This document shows positions 22,763 through 32,656 of a stretch of DNA of 64,000 bases, piece by piece. Each line of letters begins with the position of its first letter. Position 1 is the first letter of the stretch. This stretch comes from Ascochyta rabiei (Eukaryota; Ascomycota; Dothideomycetes; Pleosporales; Didymellaceae). Location: contig NC_082419.1 in NCBI RefSeq assembly GCF_004011695.2, positions 1,364,001 to 1,428,000 of the forward strand. Direction: 5' to 3'. Both the position numbers and the translations under genes were made by a program. Under the pieces are notes generated by a model. The model was not told where the DNA came from. It did no database searches and was given only the letters and a program-made list of their open reading frames with translations.

Positions 22763-23156
22763 CCTTGTCCTTGTCCTTGTCCTTGCCGTCCTCGTCGTTC
22801 TTGCTGTCCTTGCCCTCTTTACCCTCCTTACCCTCCTTACCCTCCTTGCCCTCCTTACCCTCCTTGCCCTCCTTGCCCTCTGCATCGTCCGCCTTGGCAC
22901 GGACGGCCAACGGCTCGAGTCTCTTCTCGCACTTGGTCGTGCGATCCCTCAGCCGCTGCGCGACGTCGAGGATGAAGCCGTGCACCTTCTCGAGCTGCAC
23001 GTTGGCCAGCTCGTCGACAAACGCGCTCTCGTCCTCGGCCGTCCAGCTGTCGTCGTCCTCGTTGTCCTTGAGCAGCTTCTTCAGCTTGTCGTAGTCGATG
23101 TACTGCGCCTTCCAGGGCGGGTACACGCTCCTGCGGAGGGTGGTGCCGAACTTCAT
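20527..23156 (-). CDS. vacuolar transporter chaperone (VTC) complex subunit, Vtc2/Vtc3-like
   Basis: The protein is 861 aa: exon 1 at 22319-23156, a 44-nt intron at 22275-22318, exon 2 at 20527-22274. The VTC complex makes polyphosphate from ATP and passes it into the vacuole. The N-terminal SPX domain, which senses inositol pyrophosphates, begins MKFGTTLRRSVYPPWKAQYI and ends near YKLRPFIDARI. It is interrupted by low-complexity (KEG)n, Asp/Lys and Asn runs at about residues 95-160. The splice creates HKFWVHMDNLFEVKTVILRR, the start of the VTC central domain. That domain contains LRLRWYGQLDE, FEKK, LQPVLRANYTRTAFQIPG and HSHLVKEAPRFSKFVHGVA. Three TM segments (DUF202-like) close the protein. 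The YPPWKAQYIDYDKLK start and the DIRKEPEQAFDDE region look like Vtc2/3 rather than catalytic Vtc4, but Vtc4 is the alternative. Its 3' end is the parent of the decayed array. Confidence 0.88.
22683..22880. repeat. coding microsatellites inside the VTC gene (Asn run and KEG repeats)
   Basis: A (GTT)n tract with interruptions (about 22690-22757) encodes Asn runs on the minus strand. A following tract near 22764-22790 encodes Lys-Asp repeats, and a 9-bp CCTCCTTAC/CCTCCTTGC repeat (about 22815-22880) encodes eight KEG-type units. All repeat lengths are multiples of three, so the frame is kept. The insert lies within the SPX domain. Confidence 0.85.
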
Positions 23157-24495
23157 GGCGGGCGTGCGTGCGTCTGCGGCGGGGTGTGGCGGGGTGTCGC
23201 TGCGTGGTGCGACGACTGCTGCAGCGTCTGTTGCGTCGTGTATTTGCTGCGCCGTGCATTTGCTGCGGACGTCGGCAGTCGGTTGCCCATGCCTAGGACG
23301 CGAACGTCTAGCGCGCCAGCATCCAACACGGCTCCCCTACAAGCTCCTACAAGCTCCCCTCCAAGCTCCCCTCCAAGCCCCCCTCCAAGCCCCACTCCAA
23401 GCCCCACTCCAAGCTCTACAGACTACAAGGCGCACGAGCTTCAAGTCGACGTGTTGGTGTTGGCGTAGGAGCAGCAGCCAGTAGCAACGACAACGACAAG
23501 AACAGCAGCAACGACAATGGCAAGTGCGATGGCAGAAACACAAGCGTGGGACTCTCCCCCTTCCTTCCTTCCTTCCTTCCTTCTTTTCCATTTCCATTTC
23601 CTTATCCTTCCATCTTATTTCCTTCCTTGGCCTCGTCTTCATTCCCCTGCAAAGCCTTCATGCCTGCAAAGCCTCTACTGCCCAATCCCTGCAATTCGGT
23701 TAGCAGGCCTGCCACGAAAGCTGAGCCAATCAACGATTGCACGTGCCGGCACCTGCCTGCACACGTAAGCACGGGAGGGCCGATGCATGGGGAAAAGCGC
23801 CGGATTCCTGCGTGGGCGGGCGCCGAATCATGACTGGAAGACGAGCCGAGCCCTCCACTTCACTCTCCACGTGCAGATGAGGGTGGGAAGCTTGACTGGG
23901 ATTGGCTTTTTTTTTTCTTTGATGGGTTGGTTGGTTGGTTGTTGGCGGCTGTTGTGCATGTCTGATGGCGGCTGTTGTGCATGTCAATCAACGTCTTGTT
24001 CACGTCAATCAACGTCTTGTTCATATTTATCAATGTCTTAATTATGTGTATTAACTTCTAGTGTATGTTGATTAACATCTTAATTGTGTAAATAAACGTC
24101 TTAATTATATAAATTCACTTCTTATTTATGTGTATTAACTTCTAGTTTATGTTAATAGACGTCTTGTTTATATCTAATAGACATCTTATTTGTGTTAATA
24201 GACGTCTTGTTCACGTCAATGGAGGTCTTGTTCATCTAAATGCCCTTCTTGTTCACGTCAGTTGACGTCTCGATCATGTCAATAGACATCTTGTTTATCC
24301 CAATTAACGTCATATTTACATTTATTTACGTCCTAACTATACTAATTAACGTCTTATTTACATTTATTTACGTCTTAATCATGTTAATAGACGTCTCCAT
24401 CATGTCAATAGACGTCTCCATCACGTTAATAGACGTCTCACGGTATCCTGTCTACGAACACCGTCCATGCACCGCGTTTGAGTAAGCGCTTGCCA
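23157..24495. other. intergenic between VTC (-) and MYND gene (-)
   Basis: No gene is supported in this 1.3 kb. It includes the VTC promoter and three simple repeats. These are a 12-bp AAGCTCCCCTCC-type repeat (about 23336-23420), a CCTT run (about 23561-23583) and the long 21-bp array at 23978-24442 (listed separately). Confidence 0.5.
23978..24442. repeat. 21-bp tandem repeat array with ACGTC core, about 22 units
   Basis: The consensus is close to GTCAATAGACGTCTTGTTCA plus one base. The outer units are the best kept; the middle ones (24020-24170) are AT-shifted. Because 21 is a multiple of three, one frame reads as a seven-residue repeat (for example INVLFTF, IDVSIMS), giving an open frame of 81 codons that I do not consider a gene. 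Most units keep GACGTC or AACGTC. Confidence 0.85.
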
Positions 24496-25726
24496 TCAAG
24501 ACTGCAGCAGCTCCTCCACCGCCTCCATGGCCCCCTTCGTCTCGGCCCAGGCCTGGTGGTTGGCCCTCAGCACGACTTGCATCTGGCCGGTGTCGCCCAA
24601 GCCATGAACCACAGGCCTCGCCTCCAGGTGGCTCCCAGGCCGGAGCAGCGCGGGCCAGAAGTGCGCGTTGCTCTGGCGCACCGCGGCGAACAGCTGCGCG
24701 ACGTGTTTGCGCAGCATCGTCGTGTTCAGCGTCTGCTCCTCGCGCTCCAGCTCCCGCCGCTGGGACTGGATGATGGAGCTGGTGCAGTGCACGAATCCCT
24801 GGTCCGTAATCTCCGAGGGCAGCTTTGGCGCGGCAATCTGCCGGTCGCGCTGCAATGCAAGCAGATCCATGAGTAGACGCAGCTTGACCAGCGTGACGCT
24901 CACAGCCAGCGACAGCGATACCGTGGCATCGCGCACGAATGCCCTTGGATCCTCAAACACATCTGCATCTTGGGTATCCAAGTAGCGACTGGTCTTGTCG
25001 GCCCACCCGTAGTCTCTCTCTCGTCCAGCCGTGACCCACCACTTGCAGAAGTCGTACGCTTGCTGATCTCTGCGTAGGCGTAGAAACAGCGCCGGCACGA
25101 CATCGCGCATGCCCATGGTGTCGCGGCGACTGAGCTGCAGCATGGCCAATACATGGTCGAGCGCCGCACCGACCGCCGTCTCCGTGTTGACAAGAAGGAG
25201 GCTCTCGACGAGGGCAAACCTCGCTCGCATGTACGGCTGGCTCGCACCGGTATTCCAGAACCTCGGTAGCTCTTGCCTCAACACGTCGTCGCCTTTCTTG
25301 TCGCACAGCTCGCGCTCAGCCTTCTCATATGCAAGATTCGCTTTCTTGATCGCGCTGCAGGCTTCCTTGTGAGCAGGGCGGTCGGCGTGCTGATGCTCGC
25401 GTCCGCAGTACAATGCCACCCTACAGCCAGTGCAGCGACTGAGTCCGTCTAGTGTGGTTCTGTTGCACCCCGGCGTCCTACAGCCTGAAGCAAGCCTTCT
25501 CGAGATACGAAAAGGCACCGGCGCTCCTTGCTGCCTCACGTCGGGTGATCCATCCCTGCGATGGCTGTTCGAAGGCTGGCTCCCAACCGAGGCTTCCAAG
25601 TCTGCAGCTTCCCAGGCCTCGTCTTGCTCCACGTCTGAGGCTGTCAGTGCGAGCCAAGGGTGGTCATCTGACGCATGGCGTACCTTCAGCTTGTACTCGA
25701 CCGAGACGATCCACGACTTCTTCCAT
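24496..25726 (-). CDS. MYND zinc-finger protein
   Basis: The protein is 393 aa: exon 1 at 25684-25726, a 49-nt intron at 25635-25683 (GTACGC...CTCAG), exon 2 at 24496-25634. Reading through the intron stays open, but it has no ATG (only GTG at 25732). The spliced model instead starts at ATG 25724-25726 and gives MEEVVDRLGRVQAEDVEQDE. The MYND finger lies at about residues 66-107: CRTPGCNRTTLDGLSRCTGC, then RVALYCGREHQHADRPAHKEAC. The sixth ligand is His in place of Cys. MYND domains usually bind proline-rich peptides. The rest is helical and resembles the many fungal MYND proteins of unknown role; no SET domain is present. It is tandem with Sec16. Confidence 0.8.
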
Positions 25727-26122
25727 TGTGACACGACGGCTTGAGTGTGTTCGTGTGAACAAGGGACGAAGGTCCAGGTAGACTCATATCAGTCATCCCA
25801 AGAAATGAGAAACATCAAACTTTGGTAGCCGCGCGTGCTTGGCTCTCACTCTCTGGGTCTGAGGGCGAGCTCGGGGAAGGCGCTAACACACCAGGCAGTG
25901 TCTATGATGCGCCCCGAATACGCATGGAACGTCTTTTCCTACTGTCCATTCCCTTTTGAGCTATCCTTCCACATCACAAGGCGAACAGGTTTACGTTGTC
26001 GAATAAGAATGGTATTACAGCTTCTTATACAAGCGCCTTGCACATCCTTCACCGTCATCGAGTACTCTATACAACCCATACAATCCAAAACGCCGGTTCA
26101 TGCACATGCCTTCGTTCTCTTC
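25727..26122. other. intergenic between MYND gene and Sec16 3' end
   Basis: These 396 bp hold the MYND promoter and the Sec16 3' UTR. No gene or repeat is seen. Confidence 0.45.
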
Positions 26123-29100
26123 TCAGTTGCCCTGCGCCATAACATCGACATAACGACCGCCCTTCTTCTTCTTCGCCCCTGGTCCTTTCCGGGGCTGCGC
26201 CGCGCCGAGCAAATCGTCGATGCTGCTCGCATTGCTCATGCTGGTGCCGGGTCGCGAGGGCGGTCCAGAAGCAAGCGGTGGTCGCCCAAGTACCGAGGGC
26301 TTGGGTGCACTCTCGTTGTCTGATGGAACACCAGGCGTACTTGCGCGAGACGGTATGCCCATGGGTGGCGGCATCGACGAGCTCCTTGGGGGCATCGAAG
26401 TCGGCGGCCGCAGACCAGCTGACGGAGGCCCCGCTGGGGGCATACCACCCGATGCGCTCCTGGAAGCCGATGGCGGCCCACTCCGGGGTGGAGGAGGCGT
26501 TGCAGAGGGCTTGCCCGTGTCCACAGACCCGGCCTTCTTGTTGATCCACTTCTTGAGCTCAGGATCGTAGACGAAGCTGTTCTCTTCGCCGAGCTTGGCC
26601 TTGATAGGACCTGGGCCTTGCTGCGGCATGTTGGGGTCTTTCTTAAACCAACCACCAAACCAGCCCTTCTTGTTTGCACCAGCTTCCTTGTCGCGCTTGG
26701 CATCCGCCTCGGCTGCTTTGCGGAAAGCCTCGTCTGTTGCACGGTCTGCGTCTGACTTGCTGCCTGATTTACCGCTGCTTATCTTGAGCGCTGAGGCACG
26801 AGCCGCAAGATCGTCATCATCGTCGTCGTCCATGAGAGGCTTCTTCTTCGGCTGCGACTCCTTTGCGTCGTCCTCCTCGGGCTCCGGCTCGTAGGGCGTG
26901 TAAGATGGCGCCTCGAACGAGCTTGTTGGAGGTTCGTAGCTTGTGAAGGGCTGATAACCGGCCGAGGGCTGCTCGTTGTCCGCAGCCGCTGGATCGTCAA
27001 AGCTGGCCTGGGGAGGCTGGTACCCGCCAAATGCTGGCGCGGAGGCAGACTCCTCCACTGGTGGACTGGATATATACGGGCTGCCGTACGAAAGAGCAGC
27101 ACTGGGCTCGGGTCGGAGAGGAGAGTAAGACTGAGTCTTGCCCTGCAACCGCTGGCTGGTCGGGATGAGCATCGACTGGCCTGGAGTGTATGGACTTGAA
27201 GGCTGCGACGCAGGCATGTAGGCATCTGACACGGAGCGAACAGAGTCCATGGATGGTCGTCCCTCAGGCTCGTATCGCAAACGCTGCTGCTCAGATGAGC
27301 TGCGTGGTGCGTATGCGCTCGAAGCGTTTGAAGGAGCATAGCGCGAGTTGGAAGGTGCTGGAGGCTGAGCCGCAGGGGCTCCGTAGCCAGCGTATGCACC
27401 GTACAGGTCTGCACTCGATTGCGAGGGCGTGATGCTCGGGCTGTTGCCGGCGATTTTGGCAAAAGGGCCAACTTCTGCAGCCGCAGATGGGTCGCTGGAG
27501 GCTTCATCGTCTCCGGCAATGAAGCTGTTGAACTTTGACAGAAGAGAGCTACCCACTTTGTCCATGCTCGGCTTTGAAATCCAAGAGGATGAGCCGTCTC
27601 TGGGCGATTGAGACAAACGTCTACTCAGCTCATCCAAGCTCCCAAGGAAGCTTGCATTGTAGTAGGGCGAGAGCTTGGTGGTCGCCTTCATGCTCGAAGC
27701 GATGGCGTCGCAGTACGCCTGCGCCTCGGTCCTGTACCCATATTCGGCCAGTCGGTAGGCGTGTGCAAGCTTGTAAGGCTGTAGATGGGGGAATGCAAAC
27801 GTTGCCGTTGGTGCCGAAAGCGACAAAGCGAACTCGTACACCTCGGTCAGCAGAACTGGTTCCATCTCGGTGCCAAGCTCTAGAGGGTTCTGCTTGTGAT
27901 CTGCACCAAGGAGAACAATGTCCACCTGTGCATCGTCTGCTCCACTGACAAGAGCTACGGTGCGTGCGAAGAGGAAGCAAACATGTGCAGCCTCAACACG
28001 GTTGTATTGTGCCAGAAGCCGGCCGAGGGATAGCAAAGCCGCAGCATCACCGTCACTGCGGTTGTTGAGAATCAACGCTACAGTCTCGCGCCATCTGTCC
28101 AATCCCTGCAAAGCGTTTTGTGTTGCGCCGGCACCGTCCGCGCTGACCATCTGGAAGCCAGCACGGGCCGAGGCTGGTACGAGCTCATCGATGCAGTCCT
28201 CGTGGTTACCTGCAAACACCTCGTACAACACTGCCAGAGCCTGGTGGTTGGAGCCCACCTTCTTGACCTCTTTGCGGACGAATTCCTGAACGACCTGTTT
28301 CCAGACATCTTTGCCGAGCGTCGACGAGAGAAGCATGGCGTGGCCCCACAGCCTCTGGTCAACTGCATGCCACACAGCCTTCTCACGGTCGCCCTTTGTG
28401 AGCAGCTTCTGGAGGTCCTCGATCGTGCGTGGGTCTATGGGGTCTGCCTGCAGCGTGTTGGTTCTGGAGCGGCCAACAATGTCTGCAGCAGTCGAAAAGG
28501 ACCCCTCAGCATCTGTTGCATCACCCTCGTCGAAGGCTAGTGCCTTCTTGACAGCTGCTGCAGCAGGGCCCTCCAGACGACCATCGTTGTCAACCATCAC
28601 CTGCAATACCTTCCAGAGCAGAGCTTTGTCTTCGAGGCGCTTGTGCTCATCCTCAGTCAGAGAGTGCTCGAATCCAGATTCTTCTCGTTGGCCTTCCAGA
28701 AGTTCAAGCTTACGGCCAAGCCAGGCTGAAATATCCTTCTTCTTGCCCTTTGGCTTGAGCGGACCTGGAAACTTTGTGAAATCCTCAGACTCGGGCAACA
28801 CCTCCTTGGCAGCCTGCAACCTGATTTCACCGGGGCTACGCTTGACCATGGGCGCCGATGTGCCGCCACCGTAGCGAGGTATCTGTTTGGGGAACGTAGT
28901 CACTACAGTACCCCCTAGACCCCAAGTGAAGATGGGGCTGCCCTTCCACTGCTGCAAGGGATCGGCAGCCCGCTCGTCGGCAGGGGGGATGCTTTCATAC
29001 TCGACCAGAAGCGATGTCTGCCTTCGGTGGGGTATGGTGTTTGTGGGTTTCTCTACCATTGGCTGCTCATTGTAGGTAGGGGCAGGGGGCGACATGAGTC

Positions 29101-31912
29101 CAAAGGTGGAAGCTTGATAGTCCGACGAAGCCGTTGCCGTCCGTGTGATTGGTTTCATGCTCGCTGCGGGTGACAGTGTATCCGATCTCGGAGGCGACGC
29201 TTGGTACTGCGGCGCGTAGTTTCCTGCTTTTCTGGGCGAGCCAATTGTAGACGATGGATGACTTCTCGGAGGCGGTGTACCAGACCTGCCAGGGAAAGGG
29301 GGTTGAGATGGCGGCGCCGTCGTGCGTTCTTCCGCCTCACTGACGCCTTCCAAAGGACTCCTGAAGGGGGCGCGCAGGGGGATCTCGAGAGATTGTGTTA
29401 CGTGGTGACCTGAGGCAGGGTCAAACGATGCTTCTGCCTGCGCGGGTGGCTCCTGTTGACGAGATGTTGCAGGGAACGCGAGGGGGCTAGAAGTTCGCGG
29501 CGCGTAAGGCTGGGATGCCGGTCGTGGTGGGCCCGCAGGCGGTTCAGATCCGTAACGAGCATGGGCGGGTCCCTGAGCGCCAGGCGGGGCGGGTGAATAT
29601 CTAGAGTTGGCTGCTGGCGCAGAAGGAGGTGCGGGCGAGTAGCGGGCGTTCGCAGGTGCTGCTGATGGAGGCGCGGGAGAGTATCTCGAGGACTGCGGAG
29701 GAGCCGCCTGCGGGACCGGCAAGCTGTTTGTGCGTGCAAGCACTGAAGGTTGCGTAGGGAACATTGGCAACTGCTCGGGCTGTCTGAATGGGACTGGCGC
29801 TGGAGCGTTGCCTGAGTCTGGCAGTACCTCATTCCGTAGACCTGACCAGGAAGGTGTTCGTTCCTTCAAAGGCATCTGCGGGGGTCCCTGTGGAATCTGC
29901 GGGGGTCCCTGTGGCATCTGTGGAGGGCCTTGAGACATTTGTGGTGGTCCTTGGTGTACCTGCGGCTGAGCCTGGGCATGCGGCTGTGGCGTGTAGCGTC
30001 CGGAGGGTTTGGGTTTGGTGGTCACAGGAAGCTCAGCGAAGAAGTCTGAAGTCTGTGCCCGCACTGGTGCTGAAGGTTTGGGGGGTGCCATTGGCGGCAG
30101 ACCGGTCATCTGCGGCTGTGTCGAGTGGCTTGAAGAGGGCGGCGACATGCTCGCGACTGACATGTTGGACGGTGGAAGCGTGGGTCTTGGAGGTCCTGCA
30201 GGTCCAGCATTGGAAGAGATACTACTGCTTCGCGGCGGCGGAGGCGGAGTAGGCTGCGCAGCCGGAACGGTAGCTCGAGGTGCCGCTCGTCTCCGAGTCG
30301 TGACGATTTCGTCTGGTAGATCGTATGGCGATGCATACCCTCCTTTGGACTTGTCTGCAAAGCTCTGTCCCGAACTTGCCATAGGAGGTCGAGCTGTCTG
30401 CTGGTGGGACACGGGCTGGCCAAAGCCATTGTAGAGGGTGCCAGTCGAAGTCGCAGGCGTCTGTTGTGTGGCTGGTGGGGAGTTGGTAAACTGGAGGCCT
30501 GCAGGCGCATAAGGGTTGGCGGGTAGTGTTGGCGACGCTGCAGCCTGCGCAGCCTGTGGGGCGTATCGATTTGTGGTGCCTGACACAGACCTCGCTGCCG
30601 GTGCGGGCGGTTGAGGGGGAGCGGGGGGCTCATCCTCGAGGAATCCAGCGTCATCGTCGAGCTCGAGTGCGAGAGGGTCCTCGGCGTCCGGCAAGAATTC
30701 ATCGTCCAGATCCAGATCGAGGTCCCATTCGTCTCCAGCGGCTGGCGCAGGCCCCGATGCTTGCACCACGTGGGCGCCCGGCGTGTCAGCCTCGGTCGGC
30801 GCAGACTCGATTGGTTGTGAAGTGCGGCGGGCAAAGAAATCCTCTTGCTCGTCCGTGTTGCCCCAGTCGATGTCGTCGCCAGCGTTGCCGCCAACAGTAG
30901 TGTTGCCGATGACGTCGTCGCCCACTGTCGTTCCCACGGCCTCGGCGAGAGGAGTGTGCAAGGGCTGAGGTGCGCCAAGATGGAAGCCATGCTCACAAGA
31001 AGCCGGCCAGTCGTCAGAAGCTTCGGTGTCTTCTACCAGGGGCACGCGTACACTCTCGCTCATGGCGTCTTCCAGCACGGTTGTCTCTCCCTGGTGCTCA
31101 TAGTTCTCGGCGGGGCGCTCCTGCGAGGCAGTGTCTTGTTCAGAGTCGTCCTCTTCCTCTGACGAGCTCTCTTCCTCCGACTCGGACGGCTCTGCGGGGC
31201 CCCGGCCTACGTGTGTTGGCGTTTGTTCGTGGATGTTGAGCGCCTGTGTGGCATGGACAAGGGTGTCTTCTTGTTTCGGCGTGGCCGGCTGGGGTGGGAG
31301 GATGGAGCTCTGTGTGGCCGTTGCAGGTGCCTCTTCCTCGTCTTCTGAATCGTCTTCTGAGTCGTCTTCTGAGTCGTCTTCTTCCTTGTCCTCTTTGTCC
31401 TCGGACGTGTCCTCGCTAGAAGACACGGGCGCAACAGGAGCAGCTGGAGGAGCAGCTGGAGGAGCAGCTGGAGGAGCAGGCGCAGGCGCAGACGTGGGCG
31501 CTTTCGTGGGTGTTGGCGGCGCTACCTCGTCTTCGTCGTCTGACTCCGACTCTTCCTCTTCAGACTCCTCCTCCTCGTCGTCGTCTGATTCATGCTGGAC
31601 TGGTATTTGCTGGACTGGTGTTTGCTGGACTGGTGTTTGCTGGACTGGTGTTTGCTGGACTGGTGTTTGCTGGACTGGTGTTTGCTGGACTGGTGTTTGC
31701 TGGACTGGTGTTTGCTGGACTGGTTTCTGCTGGACTGGTTTCTGCTGGTCGGGCGCGTGTTGTGTCGGTGGCTGCGAGGGTGGTGATGTTGCTGACGAGG
31801 TGTCCTCTTGTGTCTGGTGGGGTCGCAGGGCGGGATTCCACGAGGCGGCCGGGGTCGAGGGCCGCCTGTCGCCGTAGGCGTAGGAGAAGTTGGGCCCGTC
31901 TTGGTCGTGCAT
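26123..31912 (-). CDS. SEC16: COPII coat assembly protein Sec16
   Basis: A single exon of 1929 aa. Sec16 is the scaffold of ER exit sites and organises COPII coat assembly with Sec23, Sec31 and Sar1. The long disordered N-terminal half is rich in Pro, Ser, Glu and Gln. It includes ten (V/D)QQxP units (about residues 55-105), acidic Ser-Glu-Asp blocks, repeated GPPQMP and RYSPAPP motifs, and the dense acidic WDLDLDLDDEFLPD. The central conserved domain starts at WGLGGTVVTTFPKQIPRYGG. The ancestral coatomer element follows with DISAWLGRKLELLEG, helical solenoid and LGRLLAQYNRVEAAHVCFLF. The C-terminal Sec23-binding region ends with KKGWFGGWFKKDPNMP and FVYDPELKKWINKKAG. Length fits filamentous fungal Sec16. 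It shares its promoter with Neo1. Confidence 0.93.
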   Translation of the reverse strand: MHDQDGPNFSYAYGDRRPSTPAASWNPALRPHQTQEDTSSATSPPSQPPTQHAPDQQKPVQQKPVQQTPVQQTPVQQTPVQQTPVQQTPVQQTPVQQTPVQQIPVQHESDDDEEEESEEEESESDDEDEVAPPTPTKAPTSAPAPAPPAAPPAAPPAAPVAPVSSSEDTSEDKEDKEEDDSEDDSEDDSEDEEEAPATATQSSILPPQPATPKQEDTLVHATQALNIHEQTPTHVGRGPAEPSESEEESSSEEEDDSEQDTASQERPAENYEHQGETTVLEDAMSESVRVPLVEDTEASDDWPASCEHGFHLGAPQPLHTPLAEAVGTTVGDDVIGNTTVGGNAGDDIDWGNTDEQEDFFARRTSQPIESAPTEADTPGAHVVQASGPAPAAGDEWDLDLDLDDEFLPDAEDPLALELDDDAGFLEDEPPAPPQPPAPAARSVSGTTNRYAPQAAQAAASPTLPANPYAPAGLQFTNSPPATQQTPATSTGTLYNGFGQPVSHQQTARPPMASSGQSFADKSKGGYASPYDLPDEIVTTRRRAAPRATVPAAQPTPPPPPRSSSISSNAGPAGPPRPTLPPSNMSVASMSPPSSSHSTQPQMTGLPPMAPPKPSAPVRAQTSDFFAELPVTTKPKPSGRYTPQPHAQAQPQVHQGPPQMSQGPPQMPQGPPQIPQGPPQMPLKERTPSWSGLRNEVLPDSGNAPAPVPFRQPEQLPMFPTQPSVLARTNSLPVPQAAPPQSSRYSPAPPSAAPANARYSPAPPSAPAANSRYSPAPPGAQGPAHARYGSEPPAGPPRPASQPYAPRTSSPLAFPATSRQQEPPAQAEASFDPASGHHVTQSLEIPLRAPFRSPLEGVSEAEERTTAPPSQPPFPGRSGTPPPRSHPSSTIGSPRKAGNYAPQYQASPPRSDTLSPAASMKPITRTATASSDYQASTFGLMSPPAPTYNEQPMVEKPTNTIPHRRQTSLLVEYESIPPADERAADPLQQWKGSPIFTWGLGGTVVTTFPKQIPRYGGGTSAPMVKRSPGEIRLQAAKEVLPESEDFTKFPGPLKPKGKKKDISAWLGRKLELLEGQREESGFEHSLTEDEHKRLEDKALLWKVLQVMVDNDGRLEGPAAAAVKKALAFDEGDATDAEGSFSTAADIVGRSRTNTLQADPIDPRTIEDLQKLLTKGDREKAVWHAVDQRLWGHAMLLSSTLGKDVWKQVVQEFVRKEVKKVGSNHQALAVLYEVFAGNHEDCIDELVPASARAGFQMVSADGAGATQNALQGLDRWRETVALILNNRSDGDAAALLSLGRLLAQYNRVEAAHVCFLFARTVALVSGADDAQVDIVLLGADHKQNPLELGTEMEPVLLTEVYEFALSLSAPTATFAFPHLQPYKLAHAYRLAEYGYRTEAQAYCDAIASSMKATTKLSPYYNASFLGSLDELSRRLSQSPRDGSSSWISKPSMDKVGSSLLSKFNSFIAGDDEASSDPSAAAEVGPFAKIAGNSPSITPSQSSADLYGAYAGYGAPAAQPPAPSNSRYAPSNASSAYAPRSSSEQQRLRYEPEGRPSMDSVRSVSDAYMPASQPSSPYTPGQSMLIPTSQRLQGKTQSYSPLRPEPSAALSYGSPYISSPPVEESASAPAFGGYQPPQASFDDPAAADNEQPSAGYQPFTSYEPPTSSFEAPSYTPYEPEPEEDDAKESQPKKKPLMDDDDDDDLAARASALKISSGKSGSKSDADRATDEAFRKAAEADAKRDKEAGANKKGWFGGWFKKDPNMPQQGPGPIKAKLGEENSFVYDPELKKWINKKAGSVDTGKPSATPPPPRSGPPSASRSASGGMPPAGPPSAGLRPPTSMPPRSSSMPPPMGIPSRASTPGVPSDNESAPKPSVLGRPPLASGPPSRPGTSMSNASSIDDLLGAAQPRKGPGAKKKKGGRYVDVMAQGN
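31596..31745. repeat. 15-bp coding minisatellite in SEC16 (QQTPV units)
   Basis: Ten head-to-tail units of GTTTGCTGGACTGGT type encode VQQTP on the minus strand. The seven central units are almost identical; the flanking units encode VQQKP, DQQKP and VQQIP. The low divergence points to recent expansion. Confidence 0.92.
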
Positions 31913-32151
31913 TGTGCAAGATTAATGTGGGGTAAGATGGGTATAGGCAAGTCAGCAATGGGCAGCGAGGGCGAGGGGCATGGCGCGTGCAATTCGTCGT
32001 CGTCGTCGTCGTTGATGTCGTTGTTGTCGGCGTTGTTGTCGGCGTCGTCGATAGGCTAGCAATGGCGACGAAAGGGACAGCTGTCTGGCCTCGATGGACT
32101 CTCGAGTCATGCCGCACACCCTGGCCTCTTCCGCGACTCGCCGTCGGCCAC

Positions 32152-32275
32152 TCATCCACTCAGCCACTCATCCCCTCAGCCACTCATCCCCTCAGCCACT
32201 CATCCCCTCAGCCACTCATCCCCTCAGCCACCCATCCACGCCTGCGCCACCCATCCACGCCTGCGCCACGGCTTG
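32152..32275. repeat. 16-bp minisatellite plus a two-copy 19-bp repeat
   Basis: The unit CAGCCACTCATCCCCT occurs about five times, the first copies varying as CATCCACT. It is followed at about 32226-32268 by two copies of a 19-bp unit, CACCCATCCACGCCTGCGC. Confidence 0.88.
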
Positions 32276-32405
32276 GAGACGTGACGCCAGGTAGACATCT
32301 GTGCTTCCTGTTTCCTGTGCATTCGCCTGCAAAGACGCCTCCGTTGAATCCGGGCAGCCACAGGCCTCCCAGACAGACTGGACGGTGTACGTCACTCGCG
32401 CTCGT

Positions 32406-32443
32406 CCACACACACACACACACACACACACTCTCTCTCTCTC
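32406..32443. repeat. (CA)n(CT)n microsatellite upstream of NEO1
   Basis: About 12 CA dinucleotides are followed directly by about eight CT dinucleotides. The tract lies in the promoter or 5' UTR of the P4-ATPase gene. Confidence 0.9.
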
Positions 32444-32656
32444 TCCACCCATTCAGAGCACGACATCTGGCCGCCGTACCGACTACAGACACCCCCGGAC
32501 AAACACCCCCGGACTGGCCGCGGACCCCCGAACGCACCTCCCGCCACAACAGAACCGCACCCAGCAGTCGCACATGGGGCTGCCATAGTCTCTGCCCCGC
32601 TCCAACACGCCGGCGCTTTCTTTTTCTTTCTCCACGATCCCATGACCCCGTGAGCC

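Larger units (their letters stand above)
31913..32656. promoter_or_regulatory. divergent promoter region, SEC16 (-) / NEO1 (+)
   Basis: These 744 bp separate two opposite start codons. They contain a (GTC)n-like stretch (about 31992-32055), a 16-bp minisatellite (32152-32236) and a (CA)n(CT)n microsatellite (about 32406-32443). The last is about 215 bp upstream of the NEO1 ATG. No other gene is present. Confidence 0.5.

Noticed and set aside
20590..23468. Long plus-strand open frames opposite the VTC gene (for example 524 codons from 21520 and 381 codons from 22323)
   Set aside because: They are antisense shadows caused by GC-rich, C-ending codon use and by the in-frame microsatellites. They have no domain and read as low-complexity Leu/Val or Ser runs.
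24240..24485. Possible 81-codon peptide with heptad repeats (IDVSIMS type)
   Set aside because: It is the translation of the 21-bp tandem array; no unique sequence and no gene signals.
25635..25734. Unspliced start of the MYND gene at GTG 25732-25734
   Set aside because: No in-frame ATG exists after the upstream stop, while the spliced model has a proper ATG and consensus splice sites.
31131..31877. Plus-strand frame of 248 codons opposite SEC16, with CWTGV repeats
   Set aside because: The repeat peptide is the reverse reading of the QQTPV minisatellite. SEC16 homology is on the other strand.
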